From Candidatus Firestoneibacteriota bacterium (lineage in GTDB: Bacteria > Oederibacteriota > D2-FULL-39-29 > CAIOVX01), in the NCBI GenBank assembly GCA_903915125.1, contig CAIWRR010000064.1, forward strand, positions 1-41,495: a DNA stretch of 41,495 nt. The letters run 5' to 3'. The translations under genes were made by a program, and so were the position numbers. The notes beneath the pieces are model-generated. The model worked only from the letters and a program-made list of their open reading frames with translations, had not been told where the DNA came from and ran no database searches. This document shows positions 1 to 7,406 of the stretch, in pieces (within the stretch, counting starts at the first letter, position 1; the number at the start of each line of letters is the position of its first letter).

Positions 1-13
1 ACACCTATAAAGA

Positions 14-43
14 GAAACTCCGGCCTTCAGGCCGCAGAGTTTC
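14..43 (+). terminator. Hairpin upstream of glyS
   Basis: Inverted repeat: GAAACTC plus CGGCC on the left, loop TTCA, GGCCG on the right, then a 2-nt CA bulge and GAGTTTC. That gives about 12 base pairs. No T-run follows, so it is only a possible terminator for the gene to the left (glyQ would be expected there, outside the window). It could also be a processing or stability hairpin between two cotranscribed genes. Confidence 0.4.
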
Positions 44-45
44 AT

Positions 46-62
46 AAGGTTTATAACGTAAA
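46..62 (-). repeat. 9-bp-period intergenic repeat, copy 1 (short)
   Basis: On the minus strand this reads TTTACGTTATAAACCTT, i.e. one good ACGTTATAA unit followed by a degenerate one (ACCTTATGA). The same 17 bases are nearly repeated at 9868-9884. It belongs to the family also found at 5451, 9852, 9937 and 17850. Confidence 0.55.
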
Positions 63-84
63 GCAAAACAATAACGGAGTGATG

Positions 85-2151
85 ATGAAAGACCTGCTGG
101 TTGAAATAGGTGTTGAGGAGATCCCCGCGGGGCAGCTGAAAGGCGCCTCTGAGCAGTTCGCGGGTGGTATCAGAAAAGCGCTTGCTGACGCAAGAATAGA
201 GTCCGGCGCTGTTGAAATATTTGCAACCCCGAGAAGGATTGGGGTCGTTTTTAAATCGGTTTCCGAGGGGCAAAAAGAAGCCGCGGCCGAAGTAATGGGG
301 CCTCCGAAACGCATTGCTTATGACGCTGACGGCAAGCCCACGCAGGCGGCGCTCGGTTTCGCGAAGACCAACGGAGTCGATATCGCGGAAGTAAGAATAA
401 AATCGCTTCCAAAAGGCGAGTATCTTTGTGTTATGAAGCTCGAGAAGGGGCAAAAGACGGAAGCCCTCCTGCCTGAAATTATCACAAAGCAGATAGCCTC
501 AATAAGCTGGGCGAAAACTATGAAATGGCACGGCGACGCGAGATTCGTGCGCCCTGTCCGCTCGCTGCTCTGTCTCTTCGGGAAGGAACTCCTGAGGGTT
601 GAATACTCTGATGTTATTTCCTCAAACAGGGTTTTTGGGCACAGAATCCTAAGCCCCAACCCGGCGCAGGTATCGGAACCGGAAAAATACAGGGATATTC
701 TGAAGAAGCTTTTCGTCACGGCGTCTTTTGAAGAGAGAAAGGCGCAGGTGCTTGAGGAAGTGAAAAAGGCGCTTGCCGGGATTCCCGGAAGGGCGCTCCT
801 TGACGAAGACCTGGTTGAAGAGATTACAAACCTTGTTGAGTTTCCCTCCGGAATACTCGGCTCATTCGACAGGAAATACCTTGAGCTTCCCGGAGAGCTG
901 CTGATAGAGGTTATGAAAAAGAATCAGAAGTATTTCCCGGTGCTGGATTCCTCGGGCCGGCTGCTTCCGTATTTTATCTGCATAAGAAACGGTTCAAGCC
1001 TGCACAATGAGATAGTCAAAGAAGGAAACGAAAGGGTCCTGCGCGCTAGGTTTGAGGACGCTGCCTTCTTTTTCAACGAGGATAAAAAGACCCGCCTCGG
1101 CGACAGGGCGGTGAAGCTGAAAAATGTGGTCTTCCAGGTAGAACTTGGAAGCCTTTACGAGAAGATAGAAAGGATTAAGGTCCTTTACGCAAAGGCCTCG
1201 GTGTCATTTCCCGGTTCAGATGCTCAAAAGGTGAACAGGGCGCTGGAACTCTGCAAGGCGGACCTGGTGACAGATATGATACGCGAGTTCCCTGAACTGC
1301 AGGGGATAATGGGCAGGGAGTACGCCAAGGTTGACGGCGAAGACGCTGAAGTTGCCTCGGCTATCGCGGAACATTACCTGCCAAAATTCTCGGGGGACGC
1401 TCTTCCTCAGACGGTTACCGGCAGAGTATTGAGCATACTTGACCGCATAGACACAATCAGCGGCTGCTTTGCCATCGGGCTGGTTCCGACCGGCTCGCAG
1501 GACCCTTACGGCCTCAGAAGAAGCACTCTCGGCGTTATAAATGAAATATTGAAGTTCAATCTGGACCTTTCCGTGAAGGAGCTTGTTAAATACTCGCTTG
1601 AGACTTACGGGAGTAAGTTGAAAGGCGACGCAGGCAAAATATGCAATGATATCCTGGAATTCTTTAAGGGCAGAATGGATGTAATCCTTCGGGAAAAGGG
1701 CCTGCGCTACGACCTTGTGAACGCCGTCCTCGCTACAGACTGCAGCAATATCACCGAGGCCTTTAAACGGGCCGGAGTGCTTGACGCGCTCGCCAAAGCG
1801 GAAGGTTTTAACAATACAATGGTGACTTTCTCGAGGGTCATTAATATTATTCCGAAAGATGGAAAGCCTGCGGCAGTTAAATCGGGGCTTTTTAAGGATG
1901 AGTCCGAGAAAAAGTTGTTTGAACTTGCTGTGGCGGCGGAGAAGGAATTCAAGCAGTTGACTGCCGGCGGGAAATACGCCGAAGCTTTTGCGCTTCTTAC
2001 AAAACTTGCTCCGGCGATAGACGAGTTCTTCACCGGCGTAATGGTGATGGACAAGGACCAGGAAGTCAAGGCGAACCGCCTCGCTCTGCTCGCGTTCATC
2101 AGTTCCATGTTCCTTCAAGTGGGAGATTTCTCGAAGATTAATACCAAGTAA
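85..2151 (+). CDS. glyS: Glycyl-tRNA synthetase, beta subunit
   Basis: Beta subunit of the bacterial alpha2beta2 glycyl-tRNA synthetase, which charges tRNA-Gly in the cytoplasm. The alpha subunit GlyQ carries the catalytic core; the beta subunit binds the tRNA. The product is 688 aa, normal for the family. It starts with the family's typical N-terminus (MKDLLVEIGVEEIPAGQL) and runs through recognisable GlyS blocks such as FPSGILGSFD, NQKYFPV, RFEDAAFFFNEDKK and the FAIGLVPTGSQDPYGLRR stretch. GTG79, ATG82 and ATG85 are in frame; ATG85 is chosen because it is best spaced from the CGGAG at 75-79 and gives the usual N-terminus. glyQ is not in the window and is probably immediately upstream. Confidence 0.97.
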   Translation: MKDLLVEIGVEEIPAGQLKGASEQFAGGIRKALADARIESGAVEIFATPRRIGVVFKSVSEGQKEAAAEVMGPPKRIAYDADGKPTQAALGFAKTNGVDIAEVRIKSLPKGEYLCVMKLEKGQKTEALLPEIITKQIASISWAKTMKWHGDARFVRPVRSLLCLFGKELLRVEYSDVISSNRVFGHRILSPNPAQVSEPEKYRDILKKLFVTASFEERKAQVLEEVKKALAGIPGRALLDEDLVEEITNLVEFPSGILGSFDRKYLELPGELLIEVMKKNQKYFPVLDSSGRLLPYFICIRNGSSLHNEIVKEGNERVLRARFEDAAFFFNEDKKTRLGDRAVKLKNVVFQVELGSLYEKIERIKVLYAKASVSFPGSDAQKVNRALELCKADLVTDMIREFPELQGIMGREYAKVDGEDAEVASAIAEHYLPKFSGDALPQTVTGRVLSILDRIDTISGCFAIGLVPTGSQDPYGLRRSTLGVINEILKFNLDLSVKELVKYSLETYGSKLKGDAGKICNDILEFFKGRMDVILREKGLRYDLVNAVLATDCSNITEAFKRAGVLDALAKAEGFNNTMVTFSRVINIIPKDGKPAAVKSGLFKDESEKKLFELAVAAEKEFKQLTAGGKYAEAFALLTKLAPAIDEFFTGVMVMDKDQEVKANRLALLAFISSMFLQVGDFSKINTK

Positions 2152-2162
2152 AATACGGAGTG

Positions 2163-2171
2163 TGCTATACT
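2163..2171 (+). promoter_or_regulatory. Extended -10 promoter abutting an ATG
   Basis: TGC followed by TATACT (2166-2171) matches an extended -10 element. The ATG of the next gene is at 2178, about where transcription would start, and no Shine-Dalgarno sequence lies in the correct place. No convincing -35 is visible. Inference: possible leaderless transcript. Confidence 0.4.
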
Positions 2172-2177
2172 TAACCG

Positions 2178-2423
2178 ATGAAAATTCAATTCGACCATCC
2201 ATACGTAAAGCTTGCAACGCTGAAAGCGGTGGAGCGTTACGGAACCACGACAAATATCGAGGCCAACGAGCAGCTTCTGAAGAAGTTCGGCAAGACAATC
2301 TGGAGAAAAAAACAGATAGAAGCCATCCATAAGGCGTTCGGCGTTAGTTTTGACAAGAACGACATAACGATGAACCTTGCGGCGGCCCTTGCAGCCCTCG
2401 AAATACTTAAAAAGGAAAAATAA
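2178..2423 (+). CDS. Small conserved-looking protein of unknown function
   Basis: 81 aa, not recognised. It is charged and lysine-rich, without cysteines, signal peptide or membrane segment, and appears mostly helical. A basic middle part (GKTIWRKKQIEAIHKAFGV) is followed by an alanine/leucine-rich C-terminal helix. It sits 26 bp after glyS and 6 bp before the HAD gene, so it may share a transcript with the latter. The nearest GGAG lies about 17 nt upstream of the ATG, too far for normal initiation; an extended -10 just before the ATG suggests leaderless initiation instead. Reality of the gene rests on its clean fit between neighbours and its protein-like composition. Confidence 0.6.
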   Translation: MKIQFDHPYVKLATLKAVERYGTTTNIEANEQLLKKFGKTIWRKKQIEAIHKAFGVSFDKNDITMNLAAALAALEILKKEK

Positions 2424-2429
2424 CCGCCG

Positions 2430-3110
2430 ATGAAACTAGTGATCTTTGATGTTGATAACACCCTTACCAATACAGGCAGGGCCGACCAGGATTGTTTCCT
2501 GCAGGCCGTAAACTATGTTTTTAACATAAAAGACATAGATACCGACTGGTCTCACTACAAGAATGTAACCGCCATTTCAATTCTGGATCAAATACTCCGC
2601 GCGAAGTCAGGGAAAGTCCCCAGGAAAAGAGAGATTTCGGATATGCGCGACGCGTTCCTGTCAAACCTGAAAGAAAAGTCAAAAAAGCGGCCGGGAGAGT
2701 TCTCGGAAGTGCCGGGCGCTTCAAATATGATGACGGAACTTCTCAGGAAGAGCGAATTTGCTTCCGCTATCGCGACGGGAAGTTTCGCGGACGGGGCGGC
2801 GTTTAAGCTTGAATTCGCAAAAATACCCTACAAGAAATATTGCATCGCTTCAGGCGCGGAATGTTTTACCCGGGAAGAGTTGATAGATATAGCAGTGACG
2901 AAGGCAAAGTCTGTTTACGGCGTCTCGAACTTTGAAAGCGTAATCAGCGTCGGCGACGGCATCTGGGACCTTAAGACCGCTTCGAATATCGGCATGCCCT
3001 TTGTCGGGGTGGGTAACAAGCAGGTGCTTGAACAGAACGGGGTGAAGTACTGGGTCAACGATTACCGCGACCTGCCGGGTTTCTTCAGTATGCTGGCTGG
3101 CGCTGTTTAG
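2430..3110 (+). CDS. HAD-superfamily hydrolase (phosphatase-like)
   Basis: 226 aa cytoplasmic haloacid-dehalogenase-fold hydrolase. Motif I DVDNTLT (residues 7-13) has the two catalytic aspartates. Motif II is the IATGS segment, and motif IV is GDGIWDLKTA with the metal-binding acidic residues. A helical cap domain lies between motifs I and II. Layout matches the phosphoglycolate-phosphatase/beta-phosphoglucomutase-like subgroup, but the substrate cannot be read from sequence. The 3' end overlaps by 4 bp with the convergent GNAT gene. No strong Shine-Dalgarno is present; it probably shares the transcript of the 81-aa gene. Confidence 0.88.
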   Translation: MKLVIFDVDNTLTNTGRADQDCFLQAVNYVFNIKDIDTDWSHYKNVTAISILDQILRAKSGKVPRKREISDMRDAFLSNLKEKSKKRPGEFSEVPGASNMMTELLRKSEFASAIATGSFADGAAFKLEFAKIPYKKYCIASGAECFTREELIDIAVTKAKSVYGVSNFESVISVGDGIWDLKTASNIGMPFVGVGNKQVLEQNGVKYWVNDYRDLPGFFSMLAGAV

Positions 3111-3523
3111 GAGATTTTCTTTTGCAGGACAAGCAGATCTGTTCTTGTGCCCCAGCCGGACTTCTTCCAGAACTTTCTTCCGCTGATATTACTTTTGTAT
3201 ACGAAAATATTGCATTTTGCTATTTCCAGCGCGTTTAAACCGTAGAGGCAGGCGTTAACCAGGCTTGTTCCTATACCTTTGCTTCTGAAATCCGGAGCCA
3301 CGGCGAGATGATGAATATAACCTCTTCTGCCGTCGTGCCCGCATAACACCGCGCCTATGATTCTTTTCTCCGACACGGCCACAAACGAAAGGCCGGGATT
3401 CCTTTTTAAATAAGAGTTTATCTCTTTCTTGTTGTCGCCGTCTCCGGTTCCTATGCCTTTTGTGTTGCTCCAGAGCGCAACCACTTGAGCATGGTCTTTA
3501 ATGGTCATTATTCTGATTAACAT
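3107..3523 (-). CDS. GNAT-family N-acetyltransferase
   Basis: 138 aa acetyl-CoA-dependent acetyltransferase. The acetyl-CoA-binding motif A is clear: IHHLAVAPDFRSKGIGTSLV, with the R/Q-x-x-G-x-G signature (RSKGIG). A C-terminal segment (NISGRKFWKKSGW) is also typical of the family, and the overall look is close to YpeA-like members. An ATG 15 nt further upstream (3538) is in frame, but it contains the GGAGG that is ideally placed for the ATG at 3523, so the shorter start is chosen. The gene converges on the HAD gene and overlaps it by 4 bp. Substrate unknown. Confidence 0.87.
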   Translation of the reverse strand: MLIRIMTIKDHAQVVALWSNTKGIGTGDGDNKKEINSYLKRNPGLSFVAVSEKRIIGAVLCGHDGRRGYIHHLAVAPDFRSKGIGTSLVNACLYGLNALEIAKCNIFVYKSNISGRKFWKKSGWGTRTDLLVLQKKIS

Positions 3524-3612
3524 GCTGGAATCCTCCATTATTTTGAAGTCTCTTTATGATATTATACATTATTGTGACCGTCCTGTAAAAGGCTAGGCCA
3601 ACTAGAGGTGGT

Positions 3613-4386
3613 ATGAAAAATAATTCTGTTTTTGACCAGTCGCCGTATACTTGCAGGATGGATTGGGGAATTCACGGCGCAATATCTGCCGCGGACAGGG
3701 GCGATATTATTATAATTGTTGATGTATTGAGCTTCTCTTCGGCGGTTGCCGCGGCAGTTCATCACGGTGCGGTAATCTACCCTTTCCCGATGTCAGGCAA
3801 AATAGCGGATTTTGGCAGGGCGACGGGCGCTAAAGTTCTGAAGGGAAAGAGAGAGGCAAAGCTGTCCGGGGAGCCGTCACTCTCGCCTGTTTCGTTCAAC
3901 AGGGCCTGTAAAGGAAAGAAATATGTTATGTCTTCTTTGAACGGCGCGGCTTGCGCGAAGGCCTCCGCAAAAGTTCCGGCTCTTTTTGCAGGGTCTCTTC
4001 TGAACGCGAGAAAGACCGCAAAGGCGGCGGAAAGCGTAAGGGAAAAAACTAAATCGAGTATCACCGTTATTGCCTGCGGAGAAAGAATAAACGGAAGCCC
4101 TGAACTTCGCCCGTGCATTGAGGATTATCTTGGCGCCGGAGCCATCCTAAATGAACTTTCCGGAAGTAAATCCCCGGAAGCCGGCGTCTGCTCAGGCGCT
4201 TTTGAAAATGCAAGTTCAAAACTTGAGCAGTTAGTAGGCGATTGCGCCAGCGGCAGAGAATTGAAGGCGGCCGGATTTGGAAAGGATGTATTGTTCGCGG
4301 CGAGACTCAATGTCATAAGAGAAGTGCCCGTACTTATCCAGGACGACCTGCATAAACCATACTTCAAGGCATATTCTTCTGAATGA
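3613..4386 (+). CDS. ComB-like 2-phosphosulfolactate phosphatase family protein
   Basis: 257 aa. It resembles ComB, the Mg-dependent 2-phosphosulfolactate phosphatase. Known ComB blocks are present in order: an acidic strand VDVLSFSSA (family VDVLRATS), the SSLNGAACA segment (family TTNGT), EDYLGAGAI (family ED.L.AGAI), and a C-terminal DVLFAARLNVIREVPVL (family D..FC..LN..D.VP). In methanogens ComB acts in coenzyme M synthesis. In bacteria homologues occur without the rest of that pathway and the substrate is often unknown; no other coenzyme M genes are in the window. Start ATG3613 follows an AGAGGTGG sequence; ATG3658 is an alternative that would remove 15 residues. Confidence 0.82.
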   Translation: MKNNSVFDQSPYTCRMDWGIHGAISAADRGDIIIIVDVLSFSSAVAAAVHHGAVIYPFPMSGKIADFGRATGAKVLKGKREAKLSGEPSLSPVSFNRACKGKKYVMSSLNGAACAKASAKVPALFAGSLLNARKTAKAAESVREKTKSSITVIACGERINGSPELRPCIEDYLGAGAILNELSGSKSPEAGVCSGAFENASSKLEQLVGDCASGRELKAAGFGKDVLFAARLNVIREVPVLIQDDLHKPYFKAYSSE

Positions 4387-4484
4387 AAAACTCCGGTCTC
4401 CGGGGGATATATAATGAGCGAAATTATTTTAAAATAGGGAATAAACCCTAAAACACTTAATTGAAATTACAGGGAGCCGCTAAA

Positions 4485-5408
4485 GTGCCGCAAACGGAAA
4501 GAAACATAAGAAAAGGGAAGCTATATGGCGTTATTGCTGCTTTAACCTGGGTCACAATCTGGCCGCTCTCGAAGATAATAACCAGGGATTACCCTTCAAT
4601 AGACCAGTTTTTTATTGCGTTCGTCAGGTTTTTTTCAGCGGCCCTCGCGATATTTTGCATCTTTCTGATAAAGAAAGAAAGGTCATTCCTTTCGACCGTA
4701 AAAAACCACTGGCGGCTTGCGCTGCTTCTCGGTTTTTTTGGCATTTTTGGCATGGGTTCGCTGGTATTTTTCTCAATCAAATATACCAGTTCGGTGAACT
4801 CCGCGCTGCTGATGAATTCCAACGCCATGTTCATAATAGTATTCTCCGTGTTTATCGGGGAGAAGATCACGCCTGCCAAAGGAATCGGCGCGCTGCTCGG
4901 GGCTTTCGGATGCTACCTGATAATCAATAACGGTTTTGGCCTCAAGCTGTTTTCCAGCGCGACCTTGAAAGGAGACCTGCTCGCGCTGGGAGCCGCGGTT
5001 TGTTGGGCAATATATACGGTTGTAGGCAGGGCCAGGGTTAAGAATGTAAATTCCACTCATATTTCCGCTCTGAACTTCTTCTTTGGCTCGCTGATGATAC
5101 TGGCGCTTACCTTTATACTTGGCGTACCGGCAACGGGCATATTCCAGCCGGTGCCTTTTTCAATGATGCTCTACATCGGCCTGATACCAACGGCCTATGG
5201 TTTTACCATCTGGTATTACGCGCTGGAGCATGTTGAAGCCGGCGCGCTCGGGCTTTACCAGTTCCTGGTACCGCTTCTAACAGCCATCATAGGCGTCTTA
5301 TTCCTTAATGAAACCTTCACTGTTTTTACTTTTTTCGGAATGGTTGCAATATTGTCGGGAATAATTCTTACCGGAATTATCGGCGGAGAAAAACCCGCGG
5401 GTGATTAG
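4485..5408 (+). CDS. EamA/DMT-family membrane transporter
   Basis: 307 aa integral inner-membrane protein with ten predicted hydrophobic helices in two repeats, typical of drug/metabolite transporters with paired EamA domains. The first repeat starts GVIAALTWVTIWPLSKII. The second contains GDLLALGAAVCWAIYTVVGR and the typical C-terminal block EAGALGLYQFLVPLLTAIIGVLFLNE. Substrate (amino acid, nucleoside or other metabolite) cannot be deduced. GTG4485 is chosen because AGGGAG lies 8 nt upstream; TTG4461 is in frame but has no ribosome-binding site. A strong terminator follows the stop. Confidence 0.9.
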   Translation: MPQTERNIRKGKLYGVIAALTWVTIWPLSKIITRDYPSIDQFFIAFVRFFSAALAIFCIFLIKKERSFLSTVKNHWRLALLLGFFGIFGMGSLVFFSIKYTSSVNSALLMNSNAMFIIVFSVFIGEKITPAKGIGALLGAFGCYLIINNGFGLKLFSSATLKGDLLALGAAVCWAIYTVVGRARVKNVNSTHISALNFFFGSLMILALTFILGVPATGIFQPVPFSMMLYIGLIPTAYGFTIWYYALEHVEAGALGLYQFLVPLLTAIIGVLFLNETFTVFTFFGMVAILSGIILTGIIGGEKPAGD

Positions 5409-5418
5409 AGTTATAATG

Positions 5419-5446
5419 AAAAGGCCCCGGTCTCCCGGGGCCTTTT
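5419..5446. terminator. Bidirectional rho-independent terminator
   Basis: Perfect 12-bp stem AAAAGGCCCCGG / CCGGGGCCTTTT with a TCTC loop. Flanking A and T runs make it usable in both directions, between the convergent EamA transporter and aldolase genes. A 9-bp-period repeat begins directly after it. Confidence 0.92.
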
Positions 5447-5450
5447 GTTT

Positions 5451-5480
5451 ACGTTAAGAACGTTACAAACGTTATGAACG
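5451..5480 (+). repeat. 9-bp-period intergenic repeat, copy 2
   Basis: Three tandem units ACGTTAAGA, ACGTTACAA, ACGTTATGA, then ACG. It is preceded by GTTT, as in the other copies. It lies between the terminator and the stop codon of the aldolase gene. Confidence 0.85.
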
Positions 5481-5481
5481 C

Positions 5482-6390
5482 TTATTCGTGATGTTTAATC
5501 TCAGACGCCGTAATTCCGCTCTTCGCCCCTGCTATAATTCCCTTTCCCTTGCAGCCGAAGTAGCCGATATATTCCCTTACTCTGTCCTTAACCGCGTTCT
5601 TGCCCGGGAGGAGGATCTTTCTCATATCTTTTTCCGCGGGGTTCTTGTTGTAGGTCGCGCCGACTGCTTCGACGAAGGAAACGGAAAGCTGGGTCGCCAC
5701 ATTAATCTTGCAGAGGCCGTTCGCGATGCCTTCTATTATTGAAGCCGGGTCAACGCCGGACGAGCCGTGAAGCACCAGTGGTATATTTACGACCTGGCGA
5801 ATTCTCTTAAGCCTCGGTATATCAAGCTTCGCGGTTCTGTCCTTCATTGCATGGACTGAGCCGATCGCGACTGCGAGGGAGTCTATCTTGGTGAGTTCAA
5901 TGAATTTTACCGCTTCATCCGGCTGGGTCATTGCTTTTTCAACCTGTTCAGGAGATACTTTGTCGGCTGACTGGAGCACTTTGCCGAGTTCCGCTTCCAC
6001 AGGGATGCCGCAGGCGTGGGACATTTCCGTGATCTTCGCCGTCATCTTTACGTTCTCTTCGAAGGAGAGCGCCGAGCCGTCGAACATAAGGGAAGTGAAG
6101 CCGGCCCTTAAACACCTTACATTCTGCAGGTAATCAGTGCCATGGTCAAGGTGAAGGATTACCGGGACCGATGCGAGTTCCGCGGCCGCTTTTACTATTG
6201 CGGTCGACATTTCAAGGCCCGCGTATTTTATCGCGCCCTGGCTTACCTGGATGATCACAGGCGCTTTTTCTTCTTCCGCTGTCTCTATGATAGCTTCCAC
6301 GAACTCCATATTGTTCGCGTTAAACGCGCCGATAGCGAATTTCTCCGCCTGCGCTTTGAGCAACCATTCCTTGCTGTTTACTAACGGCAT
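5482..6390 (-). CDS. fba: Class II fructose-bisphosphate aldolase
   Basis: 302 aa zinc-dependent aldolase that splits fructose 1,6-bisphosphate into DHAP and glyceraldehyde 3-phosphate (and the reverse). The class II signature HLDHGTD carries the catalytic Asp and a metal-binding His. EAELGKV, AIGSVHAMK and LVLHGSSG supply the remaining metal and phosphate ligands, and NVATQL is the DHAP-binding loop. The start ATG at 6390 (minus) has an AGGAGG ribosome-binding site. The block after EAELGKV is somewhat divergent (family usually GRVGG), so a tagatose-bisphosphate or other ketose-bisphosphate substrate cannot be excluded. Separated from ndk by a terminator. Confidence 0.94.
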   Translation of the reverse strand: MPLVNSKEWLLKAQAEKFAIGAFNANNMEFVEAIIETAEEEKAPVIIQVSQGAIKYAGLEMSTAIVKAAAELASVPVILHLDHGTDYLQNVRCLRAGFTSLMFDGSALSFEENVKMTAKITEMSHACGIPVEAELGKVLQSADKVSPEQVEKAMTQPDEAVKFIELTKIDSLAVAIGSVHAMKDRTAKLDIPRLKRIRQVVNIPLVLHGSSGVDPASIIEGIANGLCKINVATQLSVSFVEAVGATYNKNPAEKDMRKILLPGKNAVKDRVREYIGYFGCKGKGIIAGAKSGITASEIKHHE

Positions 6391-6431
6391 ACTTGCCTCC
6401 TAAAAAAGAATTTAGATACCTTTGTTTGGCC

Positions 6432-6459
6432 AAAAAAAAGCCCCCTTACGGAGGCTTTA
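6432..6459 (-). terminator. Rho-independent terminator of ndk
   Basis: On the minus strand: AAAGCCTCC, loop GTAA, GGGGGCTTT, followed by a T-run. One mismatch in the stem. It lies just after the ndk stop codon and before the aldolase gene, so the two are probably separate transcripts. Confidence 0.85.
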
Positions 6460-6490
6460 GTTCGCTGTTTGAGGAACAGAAAAGTTAAGC

Positions 6491-6994
6491 CTACGCCCAG
6501 ACCTTCATCGTGACATCCTTAAAGGTAGCCACTTTGGAGGCATAAACGTCAACTATGACGTCTTCGGGTTTAAACCAGAGTTTTATCTCGCGTTCCGCGT
6601 CTGTTTCGTCGGAGGAAGCGTGAATGACATTTTCGTAAACGCCTTTAGTGGTGATTCTGCCGTAGGCGCCTCTGATTGATACCGGGTCGGCTTCTTCAGG
6701 ATTGGTCGCTCCCGCAATTTCTCTGACTTTCTTGATGGCATCTTTGCCCCAATAGACCATTGCGAGCACTTTATGCCTGTCGTGATATTCGCCGAGGAGG
6801 TATTTGATAACATCATCGAAGAAAGGTTTATCTTTGAGATGCCGGTAGTGTTCCGCGGCGAGCTCCCTGTTGACCTTAACCACTTTCGCGGCTATGATCT
6901 CAAGTTTTGTTTCTGAAAGCCTGGTGAGGATGTTCCCGGTCAGGGATTTCTTCAGTCCGTCGGGTTTAACTATTACAAGGGTTGATTGGCTCAT
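6491..6994 (-). CDS. ndk: Nucleoside diphosphate kinase
   Basis: 167 aa, transfers gamma-phosphate from ATP to NDPs via a phosphohistidine. It has the N-terminal TLVIVKPDG block, the ATNPEEADPVSIRGAYGR nucleotide-binding segment and the active-site block NVIHASSDETDAEREI, where the His is the phosphorylated residue. It is longer than the usual 135-150 aa because of an insertion around YLLGEYHDRHKV and a C-terminal extension after LWF; this form is seen in some archaea and diverse bacteria. The ATG has no Shine-Dalgarno, but a near-consensus promoter ends 8 nt before it, so the mRNA is probably leaderless. Confidence 0.95.
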   Translation of the reverse strand: MSQSTLVIVKPDGLKKSLTGNILTRLSETKLEIIAAKVVKVNRELAAEHYRHLKDKPFFDDVIKYLLGEYHDRHKVLAMVYWGKDAIKKVREIAGATNPEEADPVSIRGAYGRITTKGVYENVIHASSDETDAEREIKLWFKPEDVIVDVYASKVATFKDVTMKVWA

Positions 6995-7002
6995 AGGTTA
7001 AT

Positions 7003-7031
7003 CTTATAACATACGGCTTTTCCTAAGTCAA
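7003..7031 (-). promoter_or_regulatory. Promoter of ndk, predicted leaderless
   Basis: Minus strand: -35 TTGACT (7026-7031), exact 17-nt spacer, -10 TATAAG (7003-7008). An extended -10 TG also precedes it (TGT-TATAAG). The ATG starts on the ninth base after the -10, i.e. at or within two bases of the expected transcription start. Confidence 0.75.
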
Positions 7032-7068
7032 CGGGAAATCTGCCGAAGAGGCAACCCAATATTTTTGG

Positions 7069-7097
7069 TTGACTTTAGCGCCGGGAAGTAATACTTT
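7069..7097 (+). promoter_or_regulatory. Promoter of the redox gene group
   Basis: -35 TTGACT (7069-7074), 17-nt spacer, -10 TACTTT (7092-7097). The expected transcript starts near 7104, giving a leader of about 20 nt that contains the GGAGG (7114-7118) of the glutaredoxin gene. Confidence 0.6.
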
Positions 7098-7124
7098 TGT
7101 TATATAGCAAAACGGAGGTTGTTT

Positions 7125-7406
7125 ATGAATATTGTCCACGTTGCCGGTGAGAATAAAGGTAAGGTGATGATTTACGCTCTTTCCACCTGTATCTGGTGCC
7201 GCAAGACTAAACAGCTTCTGAAGGACAAGAAAGTCGCTTTTGATTACTGTGATGTGGATCTTGAAGAGGGCGCTGAGAAAGAGGCCGCGCAGAAAGCAAT
7301 AAAGAAATGGAATCCCTCGGTATCTTTTCCCACACTTGTTATTGATAATCATGACGCCGTGCTTGGCTACCAACCTGACGAAATACAGGAGAAGCTGGGG
7401 CTATGA
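7125..7406 (+). CDS. Glutaredoxin/NrdH-like redoxin
   Basis: 93 aa thioredoxin-fold dithiol protein. The active site CIWC is at residues 22-25 in the normal place after the first beta strand (VMIYALSTCIWCRKTK). The cis-proline stretch SFPTLVI and a terminal GYQPDEIQEKLG helix complete the glutaredoxin fold. ATG7125 has GGAGG six bases upstream. The stop overlaps the next gene by 4 bp (ATGA), so it is translationally coupled to the FTR-rubredoxin protein, which is very likely its reductase. Expected role: cytoplasmic disulfide reduction, possibly as a donor to ribonucleotide reductase or other targets (inference). Confidence 0.92.
   Translation: MNIVHVAGENKGKVMIYALSTCIWCRKTKQLLKDKKVAFDYCDVDLEEGAEKEAAQKAIKKWNPSVSFPTLVIDNHDAVLGYQPDEIQEKLGL

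Noticed and set aside
1216-2298. A 360-aa minus-strand open frame opposite glyS and the small gene.
   Set aside because: It spans the end of glyS and the next gene with no recognisable domain or initiation signal.
4386-4480. A terminator after the ComB-like gene (CTCCGG/CCGGGG hairpin).
   Set aside because: Only six pairs including a wobble and no T-run; not convincing.
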